From positions 1-44,844 of the forward strand of contig JAUILP010000025.1 of NCBI GenBank assembly GCA_030432875.1: 44,844 nucleotides of DNA, written 5' to 3'. The position numbers and the translations under genes are program-made. This DNA comes from Oligoflexia bacterium (lineage in GTDB: Bacteria; Bdellovibrionota_B; Oligoflexia; Oligoflexales; JAGOVF01). Below, in pieces: positions 26,431 to 36,300 of this stretch (the stretch's first letter is position 1; every line of letters starts with the position of its first letter). The notes beneath the pieces were generated by a model. That model saw only the letters and a program-made list of their open reading frames with translations. It did not search any database and was not told where the DNA came from.

Positions 26431-27098
26431 CGTCGTGCCTCATCACTTTGCTTAGCATTATCCGCGTTATCTTTTTTCCCCTGAATTTTAAGGGCTGCCT
26501 CTTCTGCCTCGATCACATTTTTGGCAAAAGTCAAAAAATCACGATAAATATTTTCTCCCTCAGAAAACTCGAGAGATATTCCCGCAAATATGACCATTTC
26601 AGTGCGAGTAAATCCCTGTATCATACTTTCCCATGATTTTTTTTGCTGGACAAATTTTGGGGGAATCTTTGTCACTTTTAGTTCGTCACTTGTCAACGCT
26701 TCTACATTAAGATGGCTCAGACCAGCAATAAAAGAGCGCATGAGGTGATTGAGGTGCAAAAAATAGATCTTTTGTTCATCATAGGCTGCAAAACTCAATT
26801 TTTTGGGGGCAAAATTTTTGAGTTCGGCATATATCTCTTGGGGGGTAGCTGGTATAGCTCCCCTTACTTGGGTATTGCGAGAGTGTTTCTTCCAAAAATA
26901 AAAAATGATAAAGGAAAGGAGAAGCAATGCAACTAGCGCTAATATCATAATCCACAGGGGTGACAACAGAGCCGTGGTATAGAGCCCTTTAATCTCATGG
27001 GGCGGGGCGACTACAGGATCCGCAAAAGCAGAAGAATAGCCATAAATCAACATTGAAGCCATCAATATAAAAAAATATTTTTTTTTCCGAGGTAACAT
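26427..27098 (-). CDS. BatX-like membrane protein (DUF4381-type position)
   Basis: 223 residues from the ATG at 27098 (GGAG 4 nt before it; a TTG at 27107 is an alternative). Signal peptide (to about residue 28), Pro-rich linker with HEIKGL, membrane helix (about 48-68), then a helical cytoplasmic domain with FLHLNHLMRSFI and TRTEMVIFAG. The layout matches the DUF4381-like proteins found between the DUF58 and batA genes of bat operons. The C-terminal tail is charged. Family membership rests on context and layout more than on a clear motif. Confidence 0.7.
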   Translation of the reverse strand: MLPRKKKYFFILMASMLIYGYSSAFADPVVAPPHEIKGLYTTALLSPLWIMILALVALLLLSFIIFYFWKKHSRNTQVRGAIPATPQEIYAELKNFAPKKLSFAAYDEQKIYFLHLNHLMRSFIAGLSHLNVEALTSDELKVTKIPPKFVQQKKSWESMIQGFTRTEMVIFAGISLEFSEGENIYRDFLTFAKNVIEAEEAALKIQGKKDNADNAKQSDEARR

Positions 27099-27147
27099 TA
27101 ACTCCAAAAAAAAATCTCCTCATTGTCATCACAAAAAAAATTATTTG

Positions 27148-28041
27148 CTACCTATGCCGAGCTTTTCCCGCTTCGCGTCGCCGCAAATAACTCACCAGGG
27201 GTTTACTCACATCTTCATGGGCAAGAACTTCTATAAGATCGATGTTATGGCGACCGGTAAAGTTTTTCAAGGCTTCAAGCCTCTGGCTAAGATCTTTATT
27301 AATAAGCCCCGGCGTATTCTTGCCGCAGAAATTTAGAGTTTTTTCATCCCCACTTTCTAAATCCCGCACTTGAATGATGCCAAGCCCCGCGGGAATATGC
27401 TGTTCACGCACGTCCCTGGTATTGACGCAGGTTAAATCGTGACGCATGGCTAAAAATTTAAGCGGTTTTTCAAGATCAGGATCCAAAAAATCAGAAATGA
27501 GAAAAACATAAGCGCGTTTTTTTTGCATTTTAAAAAAGTAATCGACCATATTATGAATCTGCGTATTTTGGGCCGGAACAGAAGTTTGCTCCAGCAATCC
27601 ACTCATCAAGCGCCAGAGATGACCTCTGCCTTTTGTTGGCGGAATAAAAGTCACAGGCTCCTGGGCAAAGGTGGCAAGGCCAACTCGGTCATTATTTTTA
27701 CTCGCAAGATAAGACACGAGGACAGCAAATTCACGCGCCGCATGGAGCTTTGAAATCCCGCGAGTGGCAAGGTTCATCGAAGGGCTAATATCGACTAGAA
27801 CAAATACCGTTTGCTCGCGTTCCTCACGCATGACCTTGATAAAAGGGCGTTGCATTTTTGCCGTGATATGCCAGTCAATGGCGCGGACATCATCACCGGG
27901 TACATATTCTCTGACTTCCTCAAAAGAAAGGCCTTTTCCCTTAAAAGCACTAGCATACTCTCCTGATAGCGATTCTGATGCCAGGCCTTTAATTTTTAGC
28001 TCAAGATTTTTTATGTTACGGATGAGATCCTGGTTTATCAT
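27148..28041 (-). CDS. DUF58 domain protein
   Basis: 297 residues from the ATG at 28041, which shares one base with the moxR stop (TGATG). DUF58 signature: SGEYASAFKGKGLSFEEVR, then REYVPGDDVRAIDWH and RPFIKVMREER, followed by a VWA-like core with DISPSM and a downstream LISDF. Typical length for the family. These proteins are co-encoded with MoxR ATPases and are thought to be their VWA-type adaptor or client. No membrane helix. Confidence 0.92.
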   Translation of the reverse strand: MINQDLIRNIKNLELKIKGLASESLSGEYASAFKGKGLSFEEVREYVPGDDVRAIDWHITAKMQRPFIKVMREEREQTVFVLVDISPSMNLATRGISKLHAAREFAVLVSYLASKNNDRVGLATFAQEPVTFIPPTKGRGHLWRLMSGLLEQTSVPAQNTQIHNMVDYFFKMQKKRAYVFLISDFLDPDLEKPLKFLAMRHDLTCVNTRDVREQHIPAGLGIIQVRDLESGDEKTLNFCGKNTPGLINKDLSQRLEALKNFTGRHNIDLIEVLAHEDVSKPLVSYLRRREAGKARHR

Positions 28042-29036
28042 CAAGGTACTTCCACAGTTTCAAGAATCCTTTTAATAAGTGCATCACTATCTATACCGTC
28101 AGCCTGTGCTTCAAATGAGGTAGCCAGACGGTGCCGCATAATTTCAAGAGCCACGTCTTTAACATCTTGAGGGACAACATAGGTTCGGCCAAGAAACGCT
28201 GCCCGCGCCTTTGCAACCTGTTCTAAAGCAATCGAAGCGCGAGGACTTGCCCCGTAGTCAAAATATTTTTTTAGGTCTTTTAGTTTATATTTTTCTGGCT
28301 CACGCGTGGCATGCACAAGTTTTACCGCATAAGCACGCACTTTTTCATCTATGTAAACCGCTCTCACGAGGTCAATGATTTCCAAAATGCGGTGGCCCGA
28401 AAGGATGGGACTGATCTGCGCCGGTTCTCCGGAGTTGGCGCGACGAGTAATTTCTATTTCATCCTCAACGCTGCCATAGCCAACCTTGACCTTAAAGAGG
28501 AAACGGTCAATTTGGGCTTCTGGAAGTGGGTATGTCCCTTCCTGTTCTATCGGGTTTTGGGTGGCTAGGACTAAAAAAGGCCTTTTTAAATTAAAGGTTT
28601 CTTCCCCTAAAGTCACTTGCCGCTCCTGCATGCTTTCCAGCAGTGCAGACTGCACCTTGGCAGGGGCGCGGTTGATTTCATCGGCTAGGAGCAAATTGGT
28701 AAATACCGGGCCTTTTTTAATACGAAACTCACCCTTATGGGGCTCATATATCTGCGTCCCGACAACGTCAGAGGGAAGAAGATCTGGAGTAAACTGAATG
28801 CGTTTAAAAGTCAGATCAGTTACTTCTGCTAGAGCTTTTATGGCTGTCGTTTTGGCCAGTCCCGGCATCCCCTCCAAAAGCACATGGCCCGTACAGGTAA
28901 GGGCAAGAAGGAGACGATCTAAAAGGAGATCCTGACCAACAATGACTTTTTTAAGCTCTGTTTCGCAGGCAATGATATCTTTGCGAAGCAGGGTGATTTC
29001 CTCTTTAAATTTCTCACTCATCGGATCATGCTGCAT
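28041..29036 (-). CDS. moxR: MoxR-family AAA+ ATPase
   Basis: 331 residues. Walker A GMPGLAKTT (56-64), Walker B LLLADE (115-120) with INRAP, sensor 1 LATQNP, and the MoxR-typical EGTYPLPEAQIDRF; C-terminal lid with YGASPRASIAL. GGAAAG precedes the ATG at 29036. MoxR ATPases act as chaperones that mature VWA proteins, here probably DUF58/BatA/BatB. First gene of an operon that stays tightly coupled through batE. The promoter should be in the 270 AT-rich nt before it, shared divergently with the gene at 29307. Confidence 0.94.
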   Translation of the reverse strand: MQHDPMSEKFKEEITLLRKDIIACETELKKVIVGQDLLLDRLLLALTCTGHVLLEGMPGLAKTTAIKALAEVTDLTFKRIQFTPDLLPSDVVGTQIYEPHKGEFRIKKGPVFTNLLLADEINRAPAKVQSALLESMQERQVTLGEETFNLKRPFLVLATQNPIEQEGTYPLPEAQIDRFLFKVKVGYGSVEDEIEITRRANSGEPAQISPILSGHRILEIIDLVRAVYIDEKVRAYAVKLVHATREPEKYKLKDLKKYFDYGASPRASIALEQVAKARAAFLGRTYVVPQDVKDVALEIMRHRLATSFEAQADGIDSDALIKRILETVEVP

Positions 29037-29306
29037 ATGACTTTCCCATTAAAAAGGTTTTGAAACGAGTCTTTCCTTGTCATCGCGACTAGAGATGCCA
29101 ATCTATGACTCAATACGGCTTTAAAAATGTGCGACTGTATATAATAATAAAGGTAACTTAACTCCAAGGAATCTTCTAATATAAAAAAATAGATTAAAAT
29201 TTTCTAAAAAAAAGATCCCTTCTTTTTTATAGTCGCGAAATAATTGTTAAATAGCCATTTTTACTTTATAATCTTTATTTTATTAAATCTATTGGCAAAA
29301 ATTATT

Positions 29307-32300
29307 ATGAAACAAACATTGCGTGTATTGATCTGGAGTGGTGCTGCGGTACTAACATTGCTTATGGTGATCCTTCTTGCGATTTATTTTGCCCTAAGGT
29401 CGCCAAGTTTTAATCAATATGCCCTTACCAAATGGGTACAACCCGAGCTTACGAAAAAAGGGATTGCCCTGAGCCTTGAAAAGCTCTCGATAGATCTTTT
29501 GGGTGGTATTCAAAGTGATAAACTCGGAATCACTATCGACTCTAAGGAGCTGGGAACTGCTGAACTTGGGTTTAACCGATTTAATCTCAAGTATGAAATT
29601 TGGCCCCTTCTCAAAAAACAACTTTTTCTTGAGGATTTGAGTTTAACGGGCCTTTACCTCAAGGGCACCCTTAAACTACCCCCACCCTCAGATGCGAAAC
29701 CACCTACGCCAGAACCAGAGACTCCCTCATCCGAAGCGGTAGATATCTATAGCCTACTCGAAAACCCTCCTGTACTTGCCAGTATAAAAAATATCCTTAT
29801 CAATATCACAGAAATTGATCTTGAACTTATCCCCAGCGAAAATGAGAAAATTAAAGTTTCCCTTAAGGAACTTAATCTAAACCAAGAGTTGTCCCTTGTC
29901 GCAAACAAGCTGAGTTTTAGTCAAAAATTGGCTTATGGCATACCAAAGACAGCCGTCCCAGGGCTTTCTCTCGAAGTTACCAGCGAAAACCCCACATCCG
30001 GCGAAAAACTTCATCTTGTAACCCAGCAAAATTTTAGCTTCGCTCTCGAAGGTTCGCTTGAAAATCTTGGGCAAAAAACAGTTATCGATATCACCAAAAT
30101 AAACATACAAACGGATTTAAACCAGACTCACCTCGAAAAAAAATCCGCAGAATCATCGCTTGTTTTAGACATCCCTTCTTTTTCTTACGATGCAAACGTA
30201 AATTTGGGTTTTAATCTCAACCAAAATGCAACCTTTGCCGATATTAATAGCATCCTTCCCTTAAAATTTGGTTTTGGCCATACCTTAAAATCTTCACCTA
30301 TTACCCTAAAATCGGGGAGCGAAGAACAAACGATTGATATCAAAGTGACCGCTGAGGGTAAAGGAAATTTAGATGCGATTATCGCTTCGTTTGAGAGTCC
30401 ATCGGCAAATACCTTAAATGGCAGCACCTTGGAATTTGCCCTAAAAAATCTGATTTTTTCTAGTCATGCGAGTAAGGAACAAATGCAGATCACACTCGCT
30501 TCTCAGGCTCTTTCTTTATCTCATCCCAAAGAAAGCACCAAATTCGATTTTTTGCTGGAAAGCGCGACCAAAGCTCTGATGATAAAGCCCCTCTTTAAAG
30601 CACCCCTTAATTTTGAAGCGCGGATTTTATGCGAATTTTTGGGTGGCTTTACTTCTATAAAGCAAGAAATTTCCGCCCATCTTAACAATGAAAATTTTTT
30701 AAAAGGCATAATGAGTTTGTACCAGGAGGGGCGTAAGGGATCTGTTAATTATACCTTAGACCTCAATTACCCCAAATCAATTGAAGGCGTCTTAAAAAAT
30801 TTAAGTCTCAGCAAAGACCTAGGACTTTTAGGCGCAAATATCAGCGGCACGGGTTCGTGGGTCCTAAGTGAAAAAACAGATCCTCCTCCTTCAGATGCCT
30901 CGGATGACAACCAAACAGCAAAAGGGAACGGGGATTCTAAAAAGCAGGATGCAGGAAAGCCCGAAGCGATACCTGATGCTCCGCCTCCATTTGAGGAACT
31001 CACAGGCAATACGCAAATTATACTTAGTCAAGATAGCAAACATTATAGACCCAAATTTTTTATAAAAAAACCGCTGCATATAAAAACCGAATACAAAATC
31101 GATCAGGCGGCCAACATTAATGTAAATTCTGAGGTTAACCTTCTGCAATTTAGTCTCCCACAGACTCTAAACCTTCCCGCAGCCAAGATAAACATGAATG
31201 CCGATATCAATAAAGAAAAAATTTATGCTCATATCGAGGGAGAACTCAGTCAACTAAAACTTGCCGCCTTACCCAAACCCCTAGATCTATCATTAAAAGA
31301 AACAGCGGATCTTATTGTTAAGCCTTTTTCTCTAAGAAATCATCTTAAACTGGGATTTAACCAACAGGATGTCCTGGATCTTGCCACGACCTTAAATGAT
31401 TTGCCGCAAAATTTTCAGTTTGACACAAAAGGCGTCATTTCAACCCCCATTGATTTAGATACTTATATAGTCAAACTCAAAGATATTCCTGGTATTGGCC
31501 GTATTGCTCTTGACCTTAATACCCACGCCGATCTTGGTCATCCCTTAGCCTTTATGATCGGGGCACCCAAGTCTCCAAATCCTGAAGATTTTAAAATTAC
31601 ATCTAAAACCAGTCTTAACCTTTCCCAGGTCGCAGCACCAAAATATGGCACCCAAAAAATCGTCATACCCAAACCCATTTCTGTTCAAATCAACACGACT
31701 CCTTTTGAAAATGATATGAACGCTTCTCTCAATCTATCGGTAAACGAAGCCTATTTTGAGCCCCTTGGTGGTGTTGTGGGCCTAAATTTATCGTCATTAG
31801 TCAGTCTAAAAAAATTCCAGCTTCCCAAGTTTGCCAGCATGACGACGAGCACTAAGCTTGCCATAAGTGACATACCTATAAAAGATCCCAACTTAAAGGC
31901 AGTAGTTCCCCAAGATATGCTAAAAGACCTAGCCTTAGAGCTTATTGCCGCGGTTGACGAAGGACAAAAAATAAATTTAGAAGCCTTTCAATTTAAACTC
32001 AATCGTCTTTTGCATGTTTCTGCCGAGGGGAGTGTCAACCCCCAAAAAATAACGGCCTCGCTCGGGGGGCGCATTGACCTTAACCCTGGCCTTAAACCTT
32101 GGAAAAGCGGTGACCTTGATTTTTCAGGCGGCATTGGCATCCCCTGGTACATCGCGGCGCTTACCAACCAGAATTTCACTTTAACCAGCGAAATTCAGTT
32201 CAAGGATTTTGATTTTAATTTTGCCCCCAAAAAATTATTTTTAAAAAGTTTAGTGGGTAAAATTAACATCCAAGAAGAATTAAACCTTGACGACCAAGGG

Positions 32301-32972
32301 CGTTTTGGTTTTTCCTATCTCATTCCCTCCAATCCATTTGAGAGAACTGATTTTTCTAAACACAAACCCCTACTCCTGACTGATTCTCTGTTTATTAAAG
32401 AGATTGTTTTCGATCAGTATAATATTGGCCCCATCAGAGCTGCCGTGGCCCTGAAGCAAAATATGTTTAATGTGCACCAATTCGACCTCAATGCTTTTGA
32501 TGGTAGTATTACGGGAGAGCTTGCCTTTAACATCCATCCGAAATATTTGGCATTACGGCTCTTAAGCAGGGTGACCCAACTCCACCCCGAACTTATAACC
32601 GGACAAAAAATTAAAAATGAAGAAAATTTTATCAATTTGCGTACCGCGATCCTTTATGACATCAATAAAGCACTTATCGAAGGAACGATAAATGTTGATA
32701 AAATAGGCAGTGAAGAGCTTATTTCCCTTATCAATGTGCTGGATCCCCGCTATGAGGATGATCAGCTCAATAGCGCCCGATCTGCGCTCAATCTTGCCTA
32801 TCCGACTTATGTCAATATCAGCATGGATCAAGGTCAGATGGATATGCTCATAGACCTCGATGCTTTAGGCATAAGCAAAACCATCGAAGTTCGTAAAATT
32901 CCTTTATATGCTTTTGTGGCTTCGGCTACGGACGAATTACTTAAAAAAATCAGGGAGGTTCCTATCCAATGA
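29307..32972 (+). CDS. Large AsmA/YdbH-like envelope protein
   Basis: 1,221 residues from the ATG at 29307, which gives a proper signal anchor (about 8-30); the frame is open 63 nt upstream but hydrophobic throughout, and neither start has a strong ribosome site. After the anchor comes an AsmA-like N-terminal segment, a Pro-rich linker (about 110-135), then long beta-rich low-identity sequence with a second Asp/Pro-rich linker (about 520-565). Size, single N-terminal helix and beta-rich body fit the AsmA-like/TamB/YdbH group, which forms hydrophobic-groove bridges for phospholipid transport to the outer membrane. The gene overlaps a small lipoprotein gene by 4 nt, recalling ydbH-ynbE of E. 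coli. YdbH-type assignment is inference. Confidence 0.65.
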   Translation: MKQTLRVLIWSGAAVLTLLMVILLAIYFALRSPSFNQYALTKWVQPELTKKGIALSLEKLSIDLLGGIQSDKLGITIDSKELGTAELGFNRFNLKYEIWPLLKKQLFLEDLSLTGLYLKGTLKLPPPSDAKPPTPEPETPSSEAVDIYSLLENPPVLASIKNILINITEIDLELIPSENEKIKVSLKELNLNQELSLVANKLSFSQKLAYGIPKTAVPGLSLEVTSENPTSGEKLHLVTQQNFSFALEGSLENLGQKTVIDITKINIQTDLNQTHLEKKSAESSLVLDIPSFSYDANVNLGFNLNQNATFADINSILPLKFGFGHTLKSSPITLKSGSEEQTIDIKVTAEGKGNLDAIIASFESPSANTLNGSTLEFALKNLIFSSHASKEQMQITLASQALSLSHPKESTKFDFLLESATKALMIKPLFKAPLNFEARILCEFLGGFTSIKQEISAHLNNENFLKGIMSLYQEGRKGSVNYTLDLNYPKSIEGVLKNLSLSKDLGLLGANISGTGSWVLSEKTDPPPSDASDDNQTAKGNGDSKKQDAGKPEAIPDAPPPFEELTGNTQIILSQDSKHYRPKFFIKKPLHIKTEYKIDQAANINVNSEVNLLQFSLPQTLNLPAAKINMNADINKEKIYAHIEGELSQLKLAALPKPLDLSLKETADLIVKPFSLRNHLKLGFNQQDVLDLATTLNDLPQNFQFDTKGVISTPIDLDTYIVKLKDIPGIGRIALDLNTHADLGHPLAFMIGAPKSPNPEDFKITSKTSLNLSQVAAPKYGTQKIVIPKPISVQINTTPFENDMNASLNLSVNEAYFEPLGGVVGLNLSSLVSLKKFQLPKFASMTTSTKLAISDIPIKDPNLKAVVPQDMLKDLALELIAAVDEGQKINLEAFQFKLNRLLHVSAEGSVNPQKITASLGGRIDLNPGLKPWKSGDLDFSGGIGIPWYIAALTNQNFTLTSEIQFKDFDFNFAPKKLFLKSLVGKINIQEELNLDDQGRFGFSYLIPSNPFERTDFSKHKPLLLTDSLFIKEIVFDQYNIGPIRAAVALKQNMFNVHQFDLNAFDGSITGELAFNIHPKYLALRLLSRVTQLHPELITGQKIKNEENFINLRTAILYDINKALIEGTINVDKIGSEELISLINVLDPRYEDDQLNSARSALNLAYPTYVNISMDQGQMDMLIDLDALGISKTIEVRKIPLYAFVASATDELLKKIREVPIQ

Positions 32973-33217
32973 AAACACGCTCTAAATTATTATGTGTCGC
33001 CATTTTCATGTCTTCATGCACACCCAATTTATATTTTATCGACCGCCATACCATTATGGAAGAAGAGTCTGCGGGAGACTGGGTGGACTTAGAAGCCCAG
33101 TTGCTGAACAATCTCAAACGGCCTGGAACGACGATGATCGAAAAAGATTTAGAAAATTCCCGCAAGCAAAAAGTATTTAGCAGCCTAAATGGAGAGCTGA
33201 GTCGTGAAGTCAAGTAA
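32969..33217 (+). CDS. Small lipoprotein coupled to the YdbH-like gene
   Basis: 82 residues. Signal peptide MKTRSKLLCVAIFMSSC with a relaxed lipobox (MSSC), then TPNLYFIDRHTIMEEESAG and a charged C-terminal half. The ATGA overlap with the preceding stop implies translational coupling. In position and size it parallels YnbE, the lipoprotein partner of YdbH, but the sequence is not obviously YnbE-like. Probably inner-leaflet outer-membrane anchored. Confidence 0.7.
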   Translation: MKTRSKLLCVAIFMSSCTPNLYFIDRHTIMEEESAGDWVDLEAQLLNNLKRPGTTMIEKDLENSRKQKVFSSLNGELSREVK

Positions 33218-33347
33218 AGACCTGATCACGCACTTTAATAACGTTACTCTCGAAATAAAACGTCCGGACTTCAGTAAACTTAGGGGTTGGATGCAAAACC
33301 TCGCACTAGATAACCTTACTATTATCACTGGGATACAAATATTATGA
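33204..33347 (+). CDS. Putative 47-residue protein, overlapping both neighbours
   Basis: A short frame starting at GTG 33204, inside the end of the lipoprotein gene (14-nt overlap), and ending in a TGA that shares ATGA with the start of the next gene. GGAG (33191-33194) lies 9 nt before the GTG. The product is basic and amphipathic in parts (THFNNVTLEIKRPDF, then LRGWMQNLALDNLTI), without signal peptide or Cys. Precise coupling at both ends in a tight operon argues that it is real; size and lack of homologue knowledge keep confidence moderate. Without it the operon would have a 126-nt gap. Confidence 0.5.
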   Translation: MKSSKDLITHFNNVTLEIKRPDFSKLRGWMQNLALDNLTIITGIQIL

Positions 33348-36300
33348 CACAAAGAACATTCATTTCTATTTTTTGGATCATGGGTTTAGGTCTAGTTCTC
33401 CCAACTTTGGCCTCAGCAGACAGCAGTACCGTATCTCAAATTCCAGCACTTCTCAGCTTAAAAAAATTGACCATAGGACCAGGGGACAATTTCCAAGGGA
33501 TGCTCACCCCCGATGGAAGCAAACTCATATTTACTCACATGGTAGGGCAGTCCCAGGCACTCTATCAGCAAAAGGTCGGATCATTCGGCAGTGAGGTTTT
33601 TCTTGAATCCAACGAGGATGCCACTCATCCCGCGATCAGCCCAGACGGAGCCTATCTTGCTTATACCTCCTTTAAAAAAAATTCCCGCGGTGATATTTGT
33701 TATAGTGACTTAAAAGGAAAAACCATCGCATGTCTCGGCCAAAGCCAAAGTGCTGATAGTGAACCCTTTTGGCTTACGGCAAAGAAATTAGGCTTTGTGA
33801 GCCGAGACTTCACTTCCAACCAATCCCGTCTTATGAGCTGGGAAATAGATAGTAAAAAGACCGAAATTTTGCATAGTGAGAGTGTTTGGTCACCTCAGTA
33901 TAGTCCTTCACTTCATAAACTGGTATTTATTGCTACTTCTAAACACAATAGACACGGTAAATCCCTTTTTATCAAAGACCTCACCAAGCAAACGAGCTAT
34001 GAACTTCTGATTGATATACCGGGAATTTCCTCCTCACCTCAATTTAGTGACGACGGCTATATTTATTTTACCCAGTACATAAATGATACCAACCACGACC
34101 ATATACTTGATGGCAATGATAATGGTGTTATTTTTAGGCTTAAAACAAATGAATTACAAGCGCAGCACCTTATTTTTCCTGAGCAGCTCACATCAGTGGC
34201 AAATAATTGCAGTTACCCAAAACCAACGCAGGATCAGCTGATTTTATCCTGTGCCTTTGAAGGCACCTTAGATTTGTACGCCATCCCCTTATCAGGGATC
34301 GTACCGAGTTCTTGGGATGAAAAACTACTCAATGATGCCCATATGACCGCACGCAGCTATGAGGACCGCATCTTAATCCTGAATAATCTCCGTTTTCGTC
34401 TACCTGAAAAATATAAAAATGGCAGCCTCGTCACCGAGATTTTTTCCAATCACTTTTTGCTGCGCGAATGGGATGCCGCACGCTATTATGCCGAAAATTT
34501 ACAAAACACCGCGACCTCAGCCAAAGCAAAATCCTATTACACCCTTGTCAATACTTGGATAGATATAGAACAAGAAACTGAAAGATTACCGTCACAGCAA
34601 ATTACGGCTGAATATACAAAAAACCTTAAAGCATGGCAGAAAAATCTTGAAAAAATTAAAGAATTGCCGAGTTTAAAATCACTCGTACTCCTGAACACAC
34701 ACATATCAAGTCGCAACATAGCGTTGGCAAAGAAAAGCTTTTCCCAATTAAATCCTGATATATTTACCCACGAAATCGAATATTATTTTTATAATTTTTT
34801 AGCAGAACGATTATTTGATCCTAACCAAGATTATCTGCTGTTAAAAAAGTCTTTGATTAGTACCATCAATAAAATGACTATGAATCCCGTATCTCAGGCT
34901 TTCTATAGTATGAAGCTACTAAAATTGATTAGTGCAAAACCCCTACCTCAGCGTTCCCCTGAAATTGATGCGACTTTAAAAATGTTTTTAGCTGATAGTT
35001 TGCCGCAAAAGTTATTTCTTGCCGAAATGTACACTCTGGACATGATGGCAGCTCCCGATGAAAAGGCGCGACTTGCCGCCTATAAACCACTGGACAAACT
35101 CATGAGCAGCAACCGTGATGACTATATTCTAAATAAAAATGTCTACATTAGAGCCATCAATAATCTTGCCAGTCAGTCTCTCGTTGTTGAGTTAGATTAT
35201 ATTGCGAGTACCTGGCTGCGCTATACTAAAAATGAAAGCACAGAAGCTTCCTACGCTAGGGAACAATATACTTTAGCCAATTTAGACCAGGCTTATCAAA
35301 AAATCGCTACAGGTCACCCAGAACCTGCTTATGGGCATTTTTATGCTGTAGTTATGGCTACTGATGATCTCGAAGGGCATTTTGGTTATATTTATGGGAC
35401 TGAGCTTGCTAAAAAATCAGCGCTTGCCGATAGCACCTATGAAAAAATTGTGGGCAAAAAGGTTTCAGCCGCTGCCTACAACTATGTTCAAGGCGTGACG
35501 AAGGTTTTACGCGCACCAACCCTAAACCTCGAAACCATAGAAGAGGCTCTTAAGTTGGTTGAAAACGATGCGACAGAATTTGATGACCCCTCGATGAAAT
35601 ATGTTTTTTTAGGCTACCTTTACTTAGAAAAAACACTGCTAAGCCGCAAAGGATTTTCCTTTGATCAGGATGCACAGCAAAAAGCCCACCATTATTTACT
35701 ATTAGCCTATGACAGCGGATTTTTAAATAAGCGTGTCGCAGCTAGCGCCCTTATAAACCTAGGCATACTGCATATGAGTGTACGTAATTATTCCTTGGCA
35801 GCTAAGTTTTTGTCTGCGCGGCAAAATCTTGGTTTTGCTAGCGATAATGAGGCAAGAGACTTCTATTGGTATCTTAGCAAAGCACTTTATTATAACCGCA
35901 ATTACCTAGAGGCCGCGGAAGCTTTAACGCAAGGCCTCGCCAAAAATAAAGATCCTATTTTTGTTCTCGCAGCGGGTGAACGAAAGGCTCTTTATCTTGG
36001 ACTTGGAGGCAAATATCAAGATGCTGTCAAGGAGTATAAAGGACTAATGCCTAACCTTGATAAATATTCAAAAGAAACTAGAGCTAAAATCGTTCTGAAT
36101 TATGGATATAATCTGCTCATGAACAAAGAAATTGCTCCAGCTAAAACTCAGTTGCTGAGTAGCCTAAGGCACATCCGCACACTCAGCTCCCTTAAGGAAA
36201 CCGAGAGTAAACTGGTGCGATTTGAACCACAACGCCTTGAGGCTACGGCTTTAGGACTTTTAGTCAAAGCCAGTGAAACTGACAACGAAAAAGAAAAATA

